From assembly GCA_020851325.1 (NCBI GenBank), contig JADZCY010000294.1:1-41690 (forward strand): DNA of 41,690 nucleotides, read 5' to 3'. This DNA is from Acidobacteriota bacterium. GTDB lineage: Bacteria > Acidobacteriota > Vicinamibacteria > Vicinamibacterales > UBA2999. The position numbers were made by a program, and so were the translations under genes. The notes below the pieces were generated by a model, which had not been told where the DNA came from, searched no databases, and saw nothing but the letters and a program-made list of their open reading frames with translations. Shown in pieces: positions 1 to 7,692 of the stretch; positions within the stretch are counted from its first letter, which is position 1; each line of letters opens with the position of its first letter.

Positions 1-410
1 TCCTCGACAAACGTGCGGCCGATGGCGGCCTCGGTGCCGAAGACGGCAAAGAAGTGCGGCGCCACACGGACGGCCGCCAGGCGCTCGGGTTCCGACCCGC
101 TCGTGTCGGTCACGTTCTCGCCGTAGCTGCCGGAGATGGCGTCGAACGACTGACTGAGCCGGTTCCAGTCGTCCAGCCGCCCCGGCGCAATCAGGCTGGT
201 GCGCTCGCGAGCGGATGGGCTGGACTCGTAGATGGTGACCAGCCGGTCCGGCGAGGGATAGGGCAAGTCCCGGACGAGCACCGTGTGTACGAGCGAGAAC
301 ACCGCCGTGGTGACGCCCGTGCCGAACGCCAGCGTGCACACCGCCGCGACGAGATGGACCGGCCGCCGCCGCAGAGAACGCCAGGCCTGACGCCATGAGG
401 ATGGCTCCAT
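1..410 (-). CDS. ADOP-type ABC transporter permease, N-terminal part (cut by window edge)
   Basis: Reading the minus strand from the ATG at 410 gives an uninterrupted frame of 136 codons that runs off the left edge. It begins MEPSSWRQAWRSLRRRPVHL, then a hydrophobic segment with the motif LAFGTGVTTAVFSLVHTVLV, then the DLPYPSPDRLV and APHFFAVFGTEAAIGRTF blocks. These are the hallmarks of the MacB-like periplasmic core domain of acidobacterial duplicated orphan permeases. The downstream permease at 879 has the matching blocks (LGIGATTATFSIADHVLLRPLPF). It lies divergent to the PadR gene at 524, so the two probably share a control region. No ATPase gene is adjacent, as is usual for this family. 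The transported substrate is unknown. The C-terminal FtsX-like domains are outside the window. Confidence 0.85.
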   Translation of the reverse strand, partial: MEPSSWRQAWRSLRRRPVHLVAAVCTLAFGTGVTTAVFSLVHTVLVRDLPYPSPDRLVTIYESSPSARERTSLIAPGRLDDWNRLSQSFDAISGSYGENVTDTSGSEPERLAAVRVAPHFFAVFGTEAAIGRTFVE

Positions 411-485
411 TTGCGCCGTTAGACGAAACGAGCCGCAACGGCGTTGGCGAACTGCGATCCCGAGGTGTTGCGCGGAACTATCTAT

Positions 486-521
486 CTGTATCCTGCGTAA
501 CTATATCCACTTCGGATACAG
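486..521. promoter_or_regulatory. Inverted repeat, candidate PadR operator
   Basis: CTGTATCC at 486-493 is matched by its exact reverse complement GGATACAG at 514-521, with a 20-bp spacer. The repeat ends 2 bp before the PadR start codon and lies in the 113-bp gap between two divergent genes. PadR-family repressors usually bind dyad sites of this kind in their own promoters. The spacer contains the AT-rich string AACTATATCC, which could hold a -10 element. Binding is inferred from position and symmetry only. Confidence 0.5.
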
Positions 522-523
522 CC

Positions 524-874
524 ATGCCGACACCAGAATCCCTTCTGCCCCTGCCGCCCGCGGCGTTCCATATCCTGGTCTCGCTCGCCGACGATGACCG
601 GCATGGCTACGCGATCATTCAGGACATCGCGGCGCGGACCAACGATGCCGTGACGCTTGGTCCGGCGACGCTGTATCGCACCATCCAGCGGCTGCTCGAC
701 CAGGAGCTGATCGAGGAGATTAGCGAGCGGCCGGCGCCCGAACTGGACGATCAGCGCCGGCGTTACTACCGCATCACCACCTTCGGCCGCGCCGTCGCAC
801 GCGCCGAAGCCGCACGTCTGGCCGAACTCGTCCGTCTGGCCAGGGCCAGCGGCCTCATCCCGAAGAAGGCGTGA
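524..874 (+). CDS. PadR-family transcriptional regulator (acidobacterial type)
   Basis: A 116-residue protein with the PadR winged-helix pattern: LPPAAFHILVSLADDDRHGYAI, then the wing region TLGPATLYRTIQRLLDQELI and the strand block QRRRYYRITTFGR, followed by a short C-terminal helix. The frame is open further upstream to 395, but the ATG at 524 gives the usual family N-terminus directly before the winged helix, and the extra upstream residues look non-coding. The protein probably represses its own promoter and the permeases beside it. It ends 4 bp before the 879 permease, so the two are very likely cotranscribed. In Acidobacteria this regulator subfamily is typically found beside ADOP permeases. 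The inducing signal is not visible. Confidence 0.93.
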   Translation: MPTPESLLPLPPAAFHILVSLADDDRHGYAIIQDIAARTNDAVTLGPATLYRTIQRLLDQELIEEISERPAPELDDQRRRYYRITTFGRAVARAEAARLAELVRLARASGLIPKKA

Positions 875-878
875 CGCC

Positions 879-3500
879 ATGCGCACCTACGACCTGCTGC
901 TCCGTCTGCTGCCCGCGTCCTTCCGCGTCGAGTACGGCGACGACATGCGCGCCATTTTCGAGAAGCGCTACCACAACGCCACGGGCGCCGCCCGCCTCAC
1001 GCTGTGGGCGGGAGCCATATGGGATGTCGTCACCAGCGCCGCGCGTGTCCATGCCGACATCCTGCGGCAGGATCTGCGGACCGCATTCAGATCGCTGGCC
1101 GGTACGCCTGGATTCACCTTCACCGCCGTGCTCGTCGCCGCCCTCGGCATCGGCGCGACGACGGCGACGTTCTCCATTGCGGATCACGTGCTGCTGCGGC
1201 CGCTGCCGTTCTCGGAACCCGATCGACTGGTGAAAGTGTGGCTGCGCCAGACGTCGCTCGGCTACGGACGCCTCGAGCCGTCGCCGCCGGCGTTCCGCGA
1301 ATGGCGCGAACGCGTGCGCGCGTTCGACAATGTCGAGGCCTACACGTCCGATGCGACGAACGCACTCGGGGCGGGTGATCCCGAACGGCTGAGCGGCGCG
1401 CGCGTCACCGGCGGCATGCTTGGGATGCTGGGCCGTCCGGCGGCAATCGGCCGTGTGCTCCTCGAGTCCGACGTCACCACCGAAACGCAGAACGCACTCG
1501 TCATCAGCGACCGGTTGTGGCGCACGCGCTTCGGCGCGGATGCCAACGTGCTCGGCCAGACGATCTCGCTGGACGACGCCACCTACGTCATCGTCGGCGT
1601 GATGCCGGCGGACTTCCACTTCCCGGATCGCGCCGCCGACTACTGGCGCCCGCTGCGTTTCCTCGCCACCAACGGCGACGACGACTGGACCAACTACTAC
1701 TTGCAGGTGGTGGCGAGGCTGCGTGCCGGCGTCACCGTCGACCAGACCCGTGCCGAACTCCAGGCGCTCGCCGTGGACCTGCAGCGCGACCATCCCAAGG
1801 AACTGTCCGGAACGGACTTCACGCTCTTCCGCTGGCGCGACGAGGTGTCGCAACAGCCGCGCATGATGCTGTTCGCGCTCGTCGGTGCGTCGCTCTGCGT
1901 GCTGCTGATCGCGTGCACCAACCTCGCCAACCTGCTGATGTCCAGAGCACTCGCCCGGCGCACCGAACTGGCGGTGCGGGTCGCCATCGGCGCGAGTGCG
2001 CATCGACTGCTCCGCCAACTGCTCACCGACAGCCTGATCGTCGCCGCCGCCGGCGGACTCCTCGGCATCGCCATCGCGGTGGTGTCGATGCCGCTGGTCG
2101 TGCGCATGATCCCGACCGCGCTTCCCATCGCCGAAGTGCCGTCGCTCGATCTGCGCATGCTGCTCGTCGCCGCCGGAATCACCGTGCTCACGGGACTCGC
2201 CTTCGGCGTCATGCCGGCGCTGCGCGTCTCGATGGCGCCGGACACGGCGGCCCTGAAGGAAGGCGCGCGCAGCGGCACGCTGCGGTCCACGGCGCGCCTG
2301 CGCTCCGCACTCGTGCTCGCAGAGATCGTCGGCTCGGTGGTGCTGCTCGTGTCCGCGGGTCTGCTCGTCCGGGCGCTGCTGAACGTCCAGCGCGTCGACC
2401 CCGGGTTTCGCGCTGACAACGCGCTCACGCTCCGCACCGCGCTGCCGCGACCGAAGTACAACCTCACCGAGCGCCGCGAAGCGTTCTATCGCCAGGTGCT
2501 GGACGACATCCACGCGCTGCCCGGCGTCCGCAAGGCGGCCTACATCAGCTTTCTGCCGATGACGATGCGCGGCGGCATCTGGCCGGTGCTGACGACGGTG
2601 CCGGATGCCGACAGCCCGCAGGGCTTTGTCGCGCCGGATCCGCGCGATCGCCGCAGCGCCAGCCTGCGCTTCGTCACACCCGGCTTCTTCGAGGCCATCG
2701 GCACGCCGTTCATCTCCGGTCGCGACGTCAGCGCCAGCGACACGCGGACCACGCCGCTCGTGGCGGTCGTCAGCCAGTCGTTCGCGCGGCAACACTTCCC
2801 CGATCGCGATCCGATCGGACAAGCCTTCGCCATCGCCTTCGGCGCCCGCACCATCGTCGGCGTGGTTGGCGACATCCGGGTGCGCGGGCTCGAGCGCGAC
2901 AGCGAGCCGCAAGTGTATCTGCCGGCGTCGCAGCAGATGGATGGGCAGTTGGGGTTCTACGCGCCGGCGGATCTCGTCGTGCGGTCCAGCGTGCCACCAA
3001 CCACGCTCATCCCGGCCGTGCGATCGATCATCGCCAAGGCCGATCCGCAGCAGCCGATCTCACGCGTGATGCTGCTCGAGAACGTCGTCGCCGAAGAGAC
3101 CGCACCGCGACGCGTACAGCTTCGCGTCGTCGGCGCCTTCGCCGGCGTCGCGCTCATCCTGGCCGCTATCGGCATTCATGGACTGCTGGCGTTCACCGTG
3201 TCGGCGCGCACGCGCGAGATCGGCGTCCGCCTCGCGCTGGGCGCCACGCCGCGGCGCATTCTCGGTGACGTGCTCGGTCAGGGTGTGACGCTGGCGATTG
3301 CCGGCGTGGTGATCGGCGGCATCGCCGCGCTCGGCGTCGGTCGCCTGATGCAGTCGCTGCTGGCGGGTGTGAATCCGGCGGATACGACGACGCTGCTGCT
3401 CGCTGGCCTCGTCGTCGCTGTGATGTCGATCGCCGGCGCGCTGCTCCCCGCCTGGCGCGCCATGCGCATCGATCCGATCACCGCGCTCCGCACCGACTGA
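879..3500 (+). CDS. ADOP-family ABC transporter permease (MacB-like, no ATPase)
   Basis: An 873-residue membrane protein. Residues 1-60 form the short helical prefix found in many ADOP proteins (LLLRLLPASFRVEYGDDM). Next come TM1 with the LGIGATTATFSIADHVLLRPLPF block, a MacB-like periplasmic core domain, an FtsX domain near residues 325-450 (CTNLANLLMSRALARRTELAVRVAIGAS), a second MacB core and a second FtsX domain near 745-870 (ARTREIGVRLALGATPRRIL). The tail LLPAWRAMRIDPITALRTD is typical. The duplicated architecture without a neighbouring nucleotide-binding protein is the definition of this family. AAGAAGG lies about 10 bases upstream of the start. An export or mechanotransmission role is likely. 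The substrate is unknown. Confidence 0.93.
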   Translation: MRTYDLLLRLLPASFRVEYGDDMRAIFEKRYHNATGAARLTLWAGAIWDVVTSAARVHADILRQDLRTAFRSLAGTPGFTFTAVLVAALGIGATTATFSIADHVLLRPLPFSEPDRLVKVWLRQTSLGYGRLEPSPPAFREWRERVRAFDNVEAYTSDATNALGAGDPERLSGARVTGGMLGMLGRPAAIGRVLLESDVTTETQNALVISDRLWRTRFGADANVLGQTISLDDATYVIVGVMPADFHFPDRAADYWRPLRFLATNGDDDWTNYYLQVVARLRAGVTVDQTRAELQALAVDLQRDHPKELSGTDFTLFRWRDEVSQQPRMMLFALVGASLCVLLIACTNLANLLMSRALARRTELAVRVAIGASAHRLLRQLLTDSLIVAAAGGLLGIAIAVVSMPLVVRMIPTALPIAEVPSLDLRMLLVAAGITVLTGLAFGVMPALRVSMAPDTAALKEGARSGTLRSTARLRSALVLAEIVGSVVLLVSAGLLVRALLNVQRVDPGFRADNALTLRTALPRPKYNLTERREAFYRQVLDDIHALPGVRKAAYISFLPMTMRGGIWPVLTTVPDADSPQGFVAPDPRDRRSASLRFVTPGFFEAIGTPFISGRDVSASDTRTTPLVAVVSQSFARQHFPDRDPIGQAFAIAFGARTIVGVVGDIRVRGLERDSEPQVYLPASQQMDGQLGFYAPADLVVRSSVPPTTLIPAVRSIIAKADPQQPISRVMLLENVVAEETAPRRVQLRVVGAFAGVALILAAIGIHGLLAFTVSARTREIGVRLALGATPRRILGDVLGQGVTLAIAGVVIGGIAALGVGRLMQSLLAGVNPADTTTLLLAGLVVAVMSIAGALLPAWRAMRIDPITALRTD

Positions 3501-3521
3501 ATCTGCTATCTGCTATCTGCT
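3501..3521 (+). repeat. Heptamer tandem repeat, 3 copies
   Basis: ATCTGCT is repeated exactly three times directly after the TGA of the ADOP permease. The last two bases fall in the stop codon of the convergent cytochrome gene. The unit is pyrimidine-rich in the sense of the permease transcript. It belongs with the other 3' periodic repeats of this window, which are candidate Rho-binding sites. Confidence 0.85.
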
Positions 3522-4878
3522 ATGGCACTGCGTCCAACATCTTGTGACACGATTCGCAGTCGCTGACGATCGCCGTGCCATCCTTCGCGGTGTGGCCGCC
3601 GTCGTGGCAGCGGAAGCAGCCCTGTGAACTCATGTGGCCGATGTTGTCGGGGTAGACGCCGAAGCCGACCTTCATGATCGGGAAGACGTTGCGCTGATAC
3701 ACCGCCTGAAGTCCCGTCACCGCGCGCTCGAGCGCGGCGGCGTCCACTTCACCCGACTGCGTCTTGTAGAACCCGCGCAGGCCCGTGTTGATCGCGGCCA
3801 GCGCGTCTTCGGTGGTGGCGTAGGTTTCCTGCAGCAGCTTGACGCCCTCGCGGCGCACGTAGGGCAGCGCCTGAGGCACCTGGCCAACGGACATCGCGAG
3901 GTCGACCGCTTCCTCGGCGCTCGTCGCGATGCGGTGGGCGACGACGTTGTGGCAGTCGAGGCAGTCCATGCGCTTGGTCGTGCCGCCGGCGATCTCCGCT
4001 TCCGTGGCGCCATCGGCCGTGTACTCCTGCACGGTGCCGTCGGCGCGCGTCACCTTCACCCACGGGATCACCTGGCGTTCGCCGTCGGTGAAGACATACT
4101 CGACGCGCACGGACGGATCGGCGTGCCAGTGGATGCTGCCGCGCTGACCCGGCGTGCCCACGCGGAGCGTCATGGCCGTCACCGTCTCGGTGTTGGCTTC
4201 GTCATCGCCGAACGTGCGTGACACGCGCAGCACGTCGCCGACCGGCCGATCCGGCCAGTGGCAGTTGCCGCACGTCTCGAGGGCCGGCCGCATGTCGGCA
4301 ATGCCGGGGATCGGCCGCGGATAGTTGTTGGTGATGACGTGCACGAGCTGGCGAACGCCGGCGGTCTTGTAGTGCACGAAGGCCTCGCTGCCCTCGCCGA
4401 TGTGGCACTGCACGCACGTCACCTTCGAATGCCTGGCGTTCTGCCATGCGGTGTATTGCGGGTGCATCGGTTCGTGGCACACCTGTCCGCAGAACTGCGG
4501 CGACTCCATGTAATGCAGCGTGCCGTAGCCGGCGACGAGCACGATCACCATATTGATGGCGGTCAGCACGGTGATGGTGAAGGCGACGCGACGCGTGCGC
4601 GACTGCCGCAGATCGACCACCGGCCATTCGGCTTCGCCGCGACCCTGCGCCAGGGCGCGCCGCTGCAGCCGCATGCCGACGGGGATGCACAGCAGGCCGA
4701 TCACGAAGACGACCGGCAGCGCGATGTAGACGATGAGGCCGGCGTAGGGATTGGAGAGCAGGCCAAGCGCCATCGCCGTCGCCAGGGCGACGAAGACGAT
4801 GGCGGCGGCCGTCGTGATGCCGGCGCCCACCATCGCGAGTGGATGGCGGAGCAGCGGCGCTCGATCGGGACGAGTCAT
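3520..4878 (-). CDS. Membrane-anchored hexaheme NapC/NirT-like cytochrome c
   Basis: A 452-residue protein with three N-terminal membrane segments (about 13-42, 46-69 and 98-122) followed by a heme-bearing domain outside the membrane. Heme-binding motifs: C130-GQV-C134-H135 (three residues between the cysteines instead of two, followed by EPM), CVQCH at 155, CGNCH at 203, CLDCH at 306, CFRCH at 421 and CESCH at 441. The FCGxxCHxxM block with the following HSKVTCVQCHIGEG is characteristic of NapC/NirT/NrfH-type quinol-oxidising cytochromes. Later motifs are spread over a longer C-terminal domain than in plain NapC. It probably passes electrons from the quinone pool to a periplasmic acceptor, perhaps the small cytochrome c encoded 57 bp upstream. 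The terminal acceptor is unknown. Confidence 0.88.
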   Translation of the reverse strand: MTRPDRAPLLRHPLAMVGAGITTAAAIVFVALATAMALGLLSNPYAGLIVYIALPVVFVIGLLCIPVGMRLQRRALAQGRGEAEWPVVDLRQSRTRRVAFTITVLTAINMVIVLVAGYGTLHYMESPQFCGQVCHEPMHPQYTAWQNARHSKVTCVQCHIGEGSEAFVHYKTAGVRQLVHVITNNYPRPIPGIADMRPALETCGNCHWPDRPVGDVLRVSRTFGDDEANTETVTAMTLRVGTPGQRGSIHWHADPSVRVEYVFTDGERQVIPWVKVTRADGTVQEYTADGATEAEIAGGTTKRMDCLDCHNVVAHRIATSAEEAVDLAMSVGQVPQALPYVRREGVKLLQETYATTEDALAAINTGLRGFYKTQSGEVDAAALERAVTGLQAVYQRNVFPIMKVGFGVYPDNIGHMSSQGCFRCHDGGHTAKDGTAIVSDCESCHKMLDAVP

Positions 4879-4935
4879 CCGGGACCTTTCCGGCGCACCG
4901 CGCGCCGGCGGAGCCGGCGGCGGTCGCCAGGGCCG

Positions 4936-5265
4936 CTACTTGAGCGTCTGGAGGTAGGCGACGAGTGCGTCGACGTCGGCGGGCGGCAGCTTGGCGTAGG
5001 TCTTCGGCATCGCCGGCTTCTTCGTCGACGTGTGCTTGGCGGCCGCCGCGTCGGGCGCCACGATCCATTCCTTGATGTCGGCCGCGGAGAGCTTCGCGCC
5101 GACGCCGTCGAGCGGGCTGAGCTTGTTGCCCTTGCCGGCCACCTGATGGCACATCGCGCACTTCTGCGCGCCGAAGAGCTCGGCGCCGCGCGCGGCATCC
5201 TGTGCCTGCGCCGTCAGCGGCGCCAGCGCCATCCCGATCATGATGAGTCCCATCAACTTCGACAT
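4936..5265 (-). CDS. Small periplasmic cytochrome c (class I, monoheme)
   Basis: A 109-residue protein with a signal peptide (MSKLMGLIMIGMALAPLTAQA), one heme motif CAMCH near residues 36-40 and a probable distal methionine in KPAMPKTY. It ends with the usual cytochrome c helix DVDALVAYLQTL. The frame is open to a GTG two codons upstream, but AGGAG lies 5 bases before the ATG at 5265, which decides the start. It precedes the hexaheme cytochrome on the same strand with a 57-bp gap, so they are likely cotranscribed electron-transfer partners. Confidence 0.9.
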   Translation of the reverse strand: MSKLMGLIMIGMALAPLTAQAQDAARGAELFGAQKCAMCHQVAGKGNKLSPLDGVGAKLSAADIKEWIVAPDAAAAKHTSTKKPAMPKTYAKLPPADVDALVAYLQTLK

Positions 5266-5376
5266 AACCACTCCTGTGCGCCAAATCAGAATATGCGGCG
5301 CCTATGACCAACCGGCGAGGTTCGATCGTGCCCGGGGACCGTGAGCACGCGTGAACGGCTCACGCTGTTGTGATTG

Positions 5377-5382
5377 TATAGC
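5377..5382 (+). promoter_or_regulatory. Candidate -10 element before the mobA-like gene
   Basis: TATAGC lies 6 bases before the ATG at 5389. The spacing matches the stronger -10-like hexamers at 21936, 27747 and 30668, which suggests a leaderless transcript. The hexamer matches TATAAT at four of six positions only, so this is the weakest member of the set. The short hairpin-forming string CGTGA-acggc-TCACG lies just upstream at 5350-5364. Confidence 0.3.
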
Positions 5383-5388
5383 AGACAG

Positions 5389-6507
5389 ATGACGACATCC
5401 CTGAGCGCCGTCGTGCTCGCCGGCGGCCAATCGTCGCGCATGGGTCGCGACAAGGCGTCGTTATCCTTTGGCGACACGTCGCTTCTCGATCATGTTATCG
5501 GCCGCATCCGGCCGCGGGTGCACGACGTGGTCGTTGCCGCCGCGGCGGCTCAGCCGGTCGGCGTGCCTGACGTCACCGTCGTGCGCGACGGGCTGGCCGG
5601 CGGTGGACCGCTGGCTGCCGTGGCCGGCGCGCTGCCCGCCGCCGCGCACGACCTCGTGCTCGTCGTCGCCGTCGACACGCCGCTGATTGCACCGGCCATC
5701 GTCGGCGTGCTCGTCGCGCACGCGCAGGGCGCCGACGCCGCCGTGCCCGTGGTGAACGGACATGCGCAGCCGGCGTGTGCCGTGTATCGGCGACCGGCGT
5801 TCCTGCGCGCCGTGGCCCTGAGCGAGGCCGGCGCCGGCTTCCAGGAGGCGCTGCGGCATATGGACGTGCGCTGGGTGGATGAGGCCGCGCTGCGGGCGTC
5901 GGATCCCGAGCTGCTGTCGTTCCTGCCGTGCAACACGCCGGAGGATTACGCGCGCGCAGTCGCGCTCGGCGCGAAACCGTTGCCGACGCAGGCAGCCTCC
6001 GTCGATGATCAGGCGATGAACAGTTCTTCCGAGGAGTGGTACGCCTTCGTCGAGCACGTCGTCGAAACGCTGGACGTTGGTCCCGGCGTGCGCGTGTTCG
6101 ACGTCACGGCCGGCCGCGGGCGCTTTCTGAAGCCGCTGTTCGACAACGGCTATCGCGTCGGCGGCCTTTCGGCGTCCGAGGAATGGCGCGCCGACGCGGT
6201 CGCGGATCTACCGGGCGCCGACGTGCGTCTCGGCGCCGCATCGACGGTCGATCCCGCCGATCCATGGGATGTGGTGCTGGCCAGCGACGGCTTTCGCGAC
6301 TGCGCGGGTGCTGACGATGCGCGGGCGATGGTGGCGCGGATGGTCGCGAAAGCGACGCACGCGGTGGCGATTCTGGGGATCCGGGAAGACGCGGTCAGCG
6401 GCGTGGACCGCGCGGCGTTGCTGCGATGGTTCAGCGAGGCGGGCGCGACGGCGGTGCAGTTCGACACCGCCGCCGACGGCCGGTTCAATACATTCGCGAG
6501 GGTGTAG
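5389..6507 (+). CDS. MobA-like molybdenum cofactor nucleotidyltransferase fused to a SAM-methyltransferase-like domain
   Basis: 372 residues. Residues about 5-195 form a MobA-type GTP:molybdopterin guanylyltransferase domain. It has the nucleotide loop VVLAGGQSSRMGRDKASL, the RDGLAGGGPLAAVAGAL block, the metal-site region VVAVDTPL and the late NTPEDYARA block. Residues about 210-372 (EEWYAFVEHVVETLDVGPGVRVFDVTAGRGRFLKPL) resemble a class I SAM-dependent methyltransferase with motif I in degenerate form (DVTAGRG rather than DxGxGxG). The two domains are in one frame with no stop. An internal ATG at 6016 sits just before the second domain and might allow separate translation. The frame is also open to a TTG at 5374, but the ATG at 5389 is better. 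The second function is not established. Confidence 0.8.
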   Translation: MTTSLSAVVLAGGQSSRMGRDKASLSFGDTSLLDHVIGRIRPRVHDVVVAAAAAQPVGVPDVTVVRDGLAGGGPLAAVAGALPAAAHDLVLVVAVDTPLIAPAIVGVLVAHAQGADAAVPVVNGHAQPACAVYRRPAFLRAVALSEAGAGFQEALRHMDVRWVDEAALRASDPELLSFLPCNTPEDYARAVALGAKPLPTQAASVDDQAMNSSSEEWYAFVEHVVETLDVGPGVRVFDVTAGRGRFLKPLFDNGYRVGGLSASEEWRADAVADLPGADVRLGAASTVDPADPWDVVLASDGFRDCAGADDARAMVARMVAKATHAVAILGIREDAVSGVDRAALLRWFSEAGATAVQFDTAADGRFNTFARV

Positions 6508-6601
6508 CCCGCAGCGGAGAAGAGCCGTTCAAGCCTTCCAAGCCCTTCAGTCCCTCCGGCCTCCGGCCTCCAGCCTTCCAGCCCCCCAGCCCTCCAGCCC
6601 T
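6508..6601 (+). repeat. C-rich octad-like repeat between convergent genes (candidate Rho site)
   Basis: From about 6528 to 6600 the plus strand is strongly C-rich and G-poor, with a repeated CCAGCC-type unit about every 8 bases (CAGCCTTC, CAGCCCCC, CAGCCCTC). It starts after the TAG of the mobA-like gene and ends at the stop codon of coxD. It is C-rich in the sense of the mobA transcript. Related sequence occurs at 21840-21935 and, on the other strand, at 25335-25375. No intrinsic terminator is visible here. Confidence 0.75.
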
Positions 6602-6907
6602 CTACTGCAGCAGCGGCACCGGCGCGGTCCAGCCGCGCGTCGCGTAGTCCATCATCGTCTCGGCGAGCAGGATGAACAGGAAGAACAGGCTGGTCGCCAC
6701 GACCAACTTGGTCAGCCGGCTGCTGTACTTCACGTGCATGAAGAACAGCACGACGAGCGTTGCCTTGATGGTGGCGATGGCCAGCGCCACGGGCGCGTTG
6801 AGCTGGCCGAGGTTGACGTAGGCCGCCGCCACGGTGATGGCCGTCAGCACCATCAGCGTGGCGAAGATCGAGTAGTAGACGCTCTTGGGCGAAACGTGTC
6901 CGGACAT
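6602..6907 (-). CDS. coxD: Cytochrome c oxidase subunit IV (caa3 type)
   Basis: A 101-residue protein with three predicted membrane helices (about 10-32, 38-60 and 68-92), including the block LAIATIKATLVVLFFMHVKYSSRLTK that marks prokaryotic caa3 subunit IV. It is the last gene of the respiratory operon and starts 2 bp after the subunit III stop. The frame is open further upstream, but only the ATG at 6907 gives a family-like start (MSGHVSPKSVYYSIF). The subunit is thought to stabilise the oxidase and has no redox centre. Confidence 0.9.
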   Translation of the reverse strand: MSGHVSPKSVYYSIFATLMVLTAITVAAAYVNLGQLNAPVALAIATIKATLVVLFFMHVKYSSRLTKLVVATSLFFLFILLAETMMDYATRGWTAPVPLLQ

Positions 6908-6909
6908 GG

Positions 6910-7692
6910 TTAGTTGTGCCGCTCGACGAGATACAGCAGGGGGAAGAGGTAAATCCACACGAGGTCGACGAAGTGCCAGTAGAGGCCGGCCATTTCGACC
7001 GGCGTGTAGTACTTCTCGTCGAACTTGCCCTTGGACGCCATCCACGCGATGGTGCCGAGCAGCCCCATGCCGATGATCATGTGCAGCGCGTGCAGCCCGG
7101 TCATCGTGAAGTAGAGGCTGAAGAAGATCTGCGTCAGGCGCTGCAGGTCGTCGCGCGGCGGTGCGGCGTGATCGCCGGCGGCGCCGTGATCGGCGGCCCC
7201 GGTGGCCGGCACGGCGGCCGCTTCACCGGCGGCCGGCGCGTGTTCGGCCGCCCAGATGTAGCTGGCGCCGGGCACGTGGTGGTGCTCGAACTTGTCGGCG
7301 TACTCGACCACCTTCACGCCGAGGAAGACGGCCCCGAGGATCATCGTCAGGATGATCCAGTTGACGGTCGCCTTGCGCTGGTTGGTCTGCGCGGCGCGAA
7401 CCGCCAGCGCCATCGTCAGCGAACTGCCGATGAGGACCGCAGTGTTGAAGGCGCCCAGCGTCATGTCGAGCGTGCGGCTGGCTTCCGCGAACGCGTCGAA
7501 GTACCAGACGCGATACAGCAGGTAGGCGAAGAACAGCCCGCCGAAGAACAGCACTTCGGTGAGCAGGAAGGTCCACATGCCCAGCGTGCTGGCTTCCTTC
7601 TGCTGCTCCATCGTGCTGAAGTGATGCTGCAGCGCCGGATGGTGCGGCACGGCGTGGCCGTGCGTCTCTGCGTGCGCGACCGCGTTAGACAA
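6910..7692 (-). CDS. coxC: Cytochrome c oxidase subunit III
   Basis: A 260-residue membrane protein. [23 protein letters not shown] and the final block [28 protein letters not shown] are diagnostic of heme-copper oxidase subunit III. The N-terminus is His-rich ([18 protein letters not shown]). Residues about 149-181, between two membrane helices, are an Ala/Pro/His-rich low-complexity insert not needed by the family fold. The start overlaps the end of coxA by 8 bp, which suggests translational coupling. Confidence 0.95.
   Translation of the reverse strand: MSNAVAHAETHGHAVPHHPALQHHFSTMEQQKEASTLGMWTFLLTEVLFFGGLFFAYLLYRVWYFDAFAEASRTLDMTLGAFNTAVLIGSSLTMALAVRAAQTNQRKATVNWIILTMILGAVFLGVKVVEYADKFEHHHVPGASYIWAAEHAPAAGEAAAVPATGAADHGAAGDHAAPPRDDLQRLTQIFFSLYFTMTGLHALHMIIGMGLLGTIAWMASKGKFDEKYYTPVEMAGLYWHFVDLVWIYLFPLLYLVERHN

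Noticed and set aside
6508-6601. CRISPR-like array in the periodic repeats
   Set aside because: Units are only 7-9 bp without unique spacers, and no cas genes are present.
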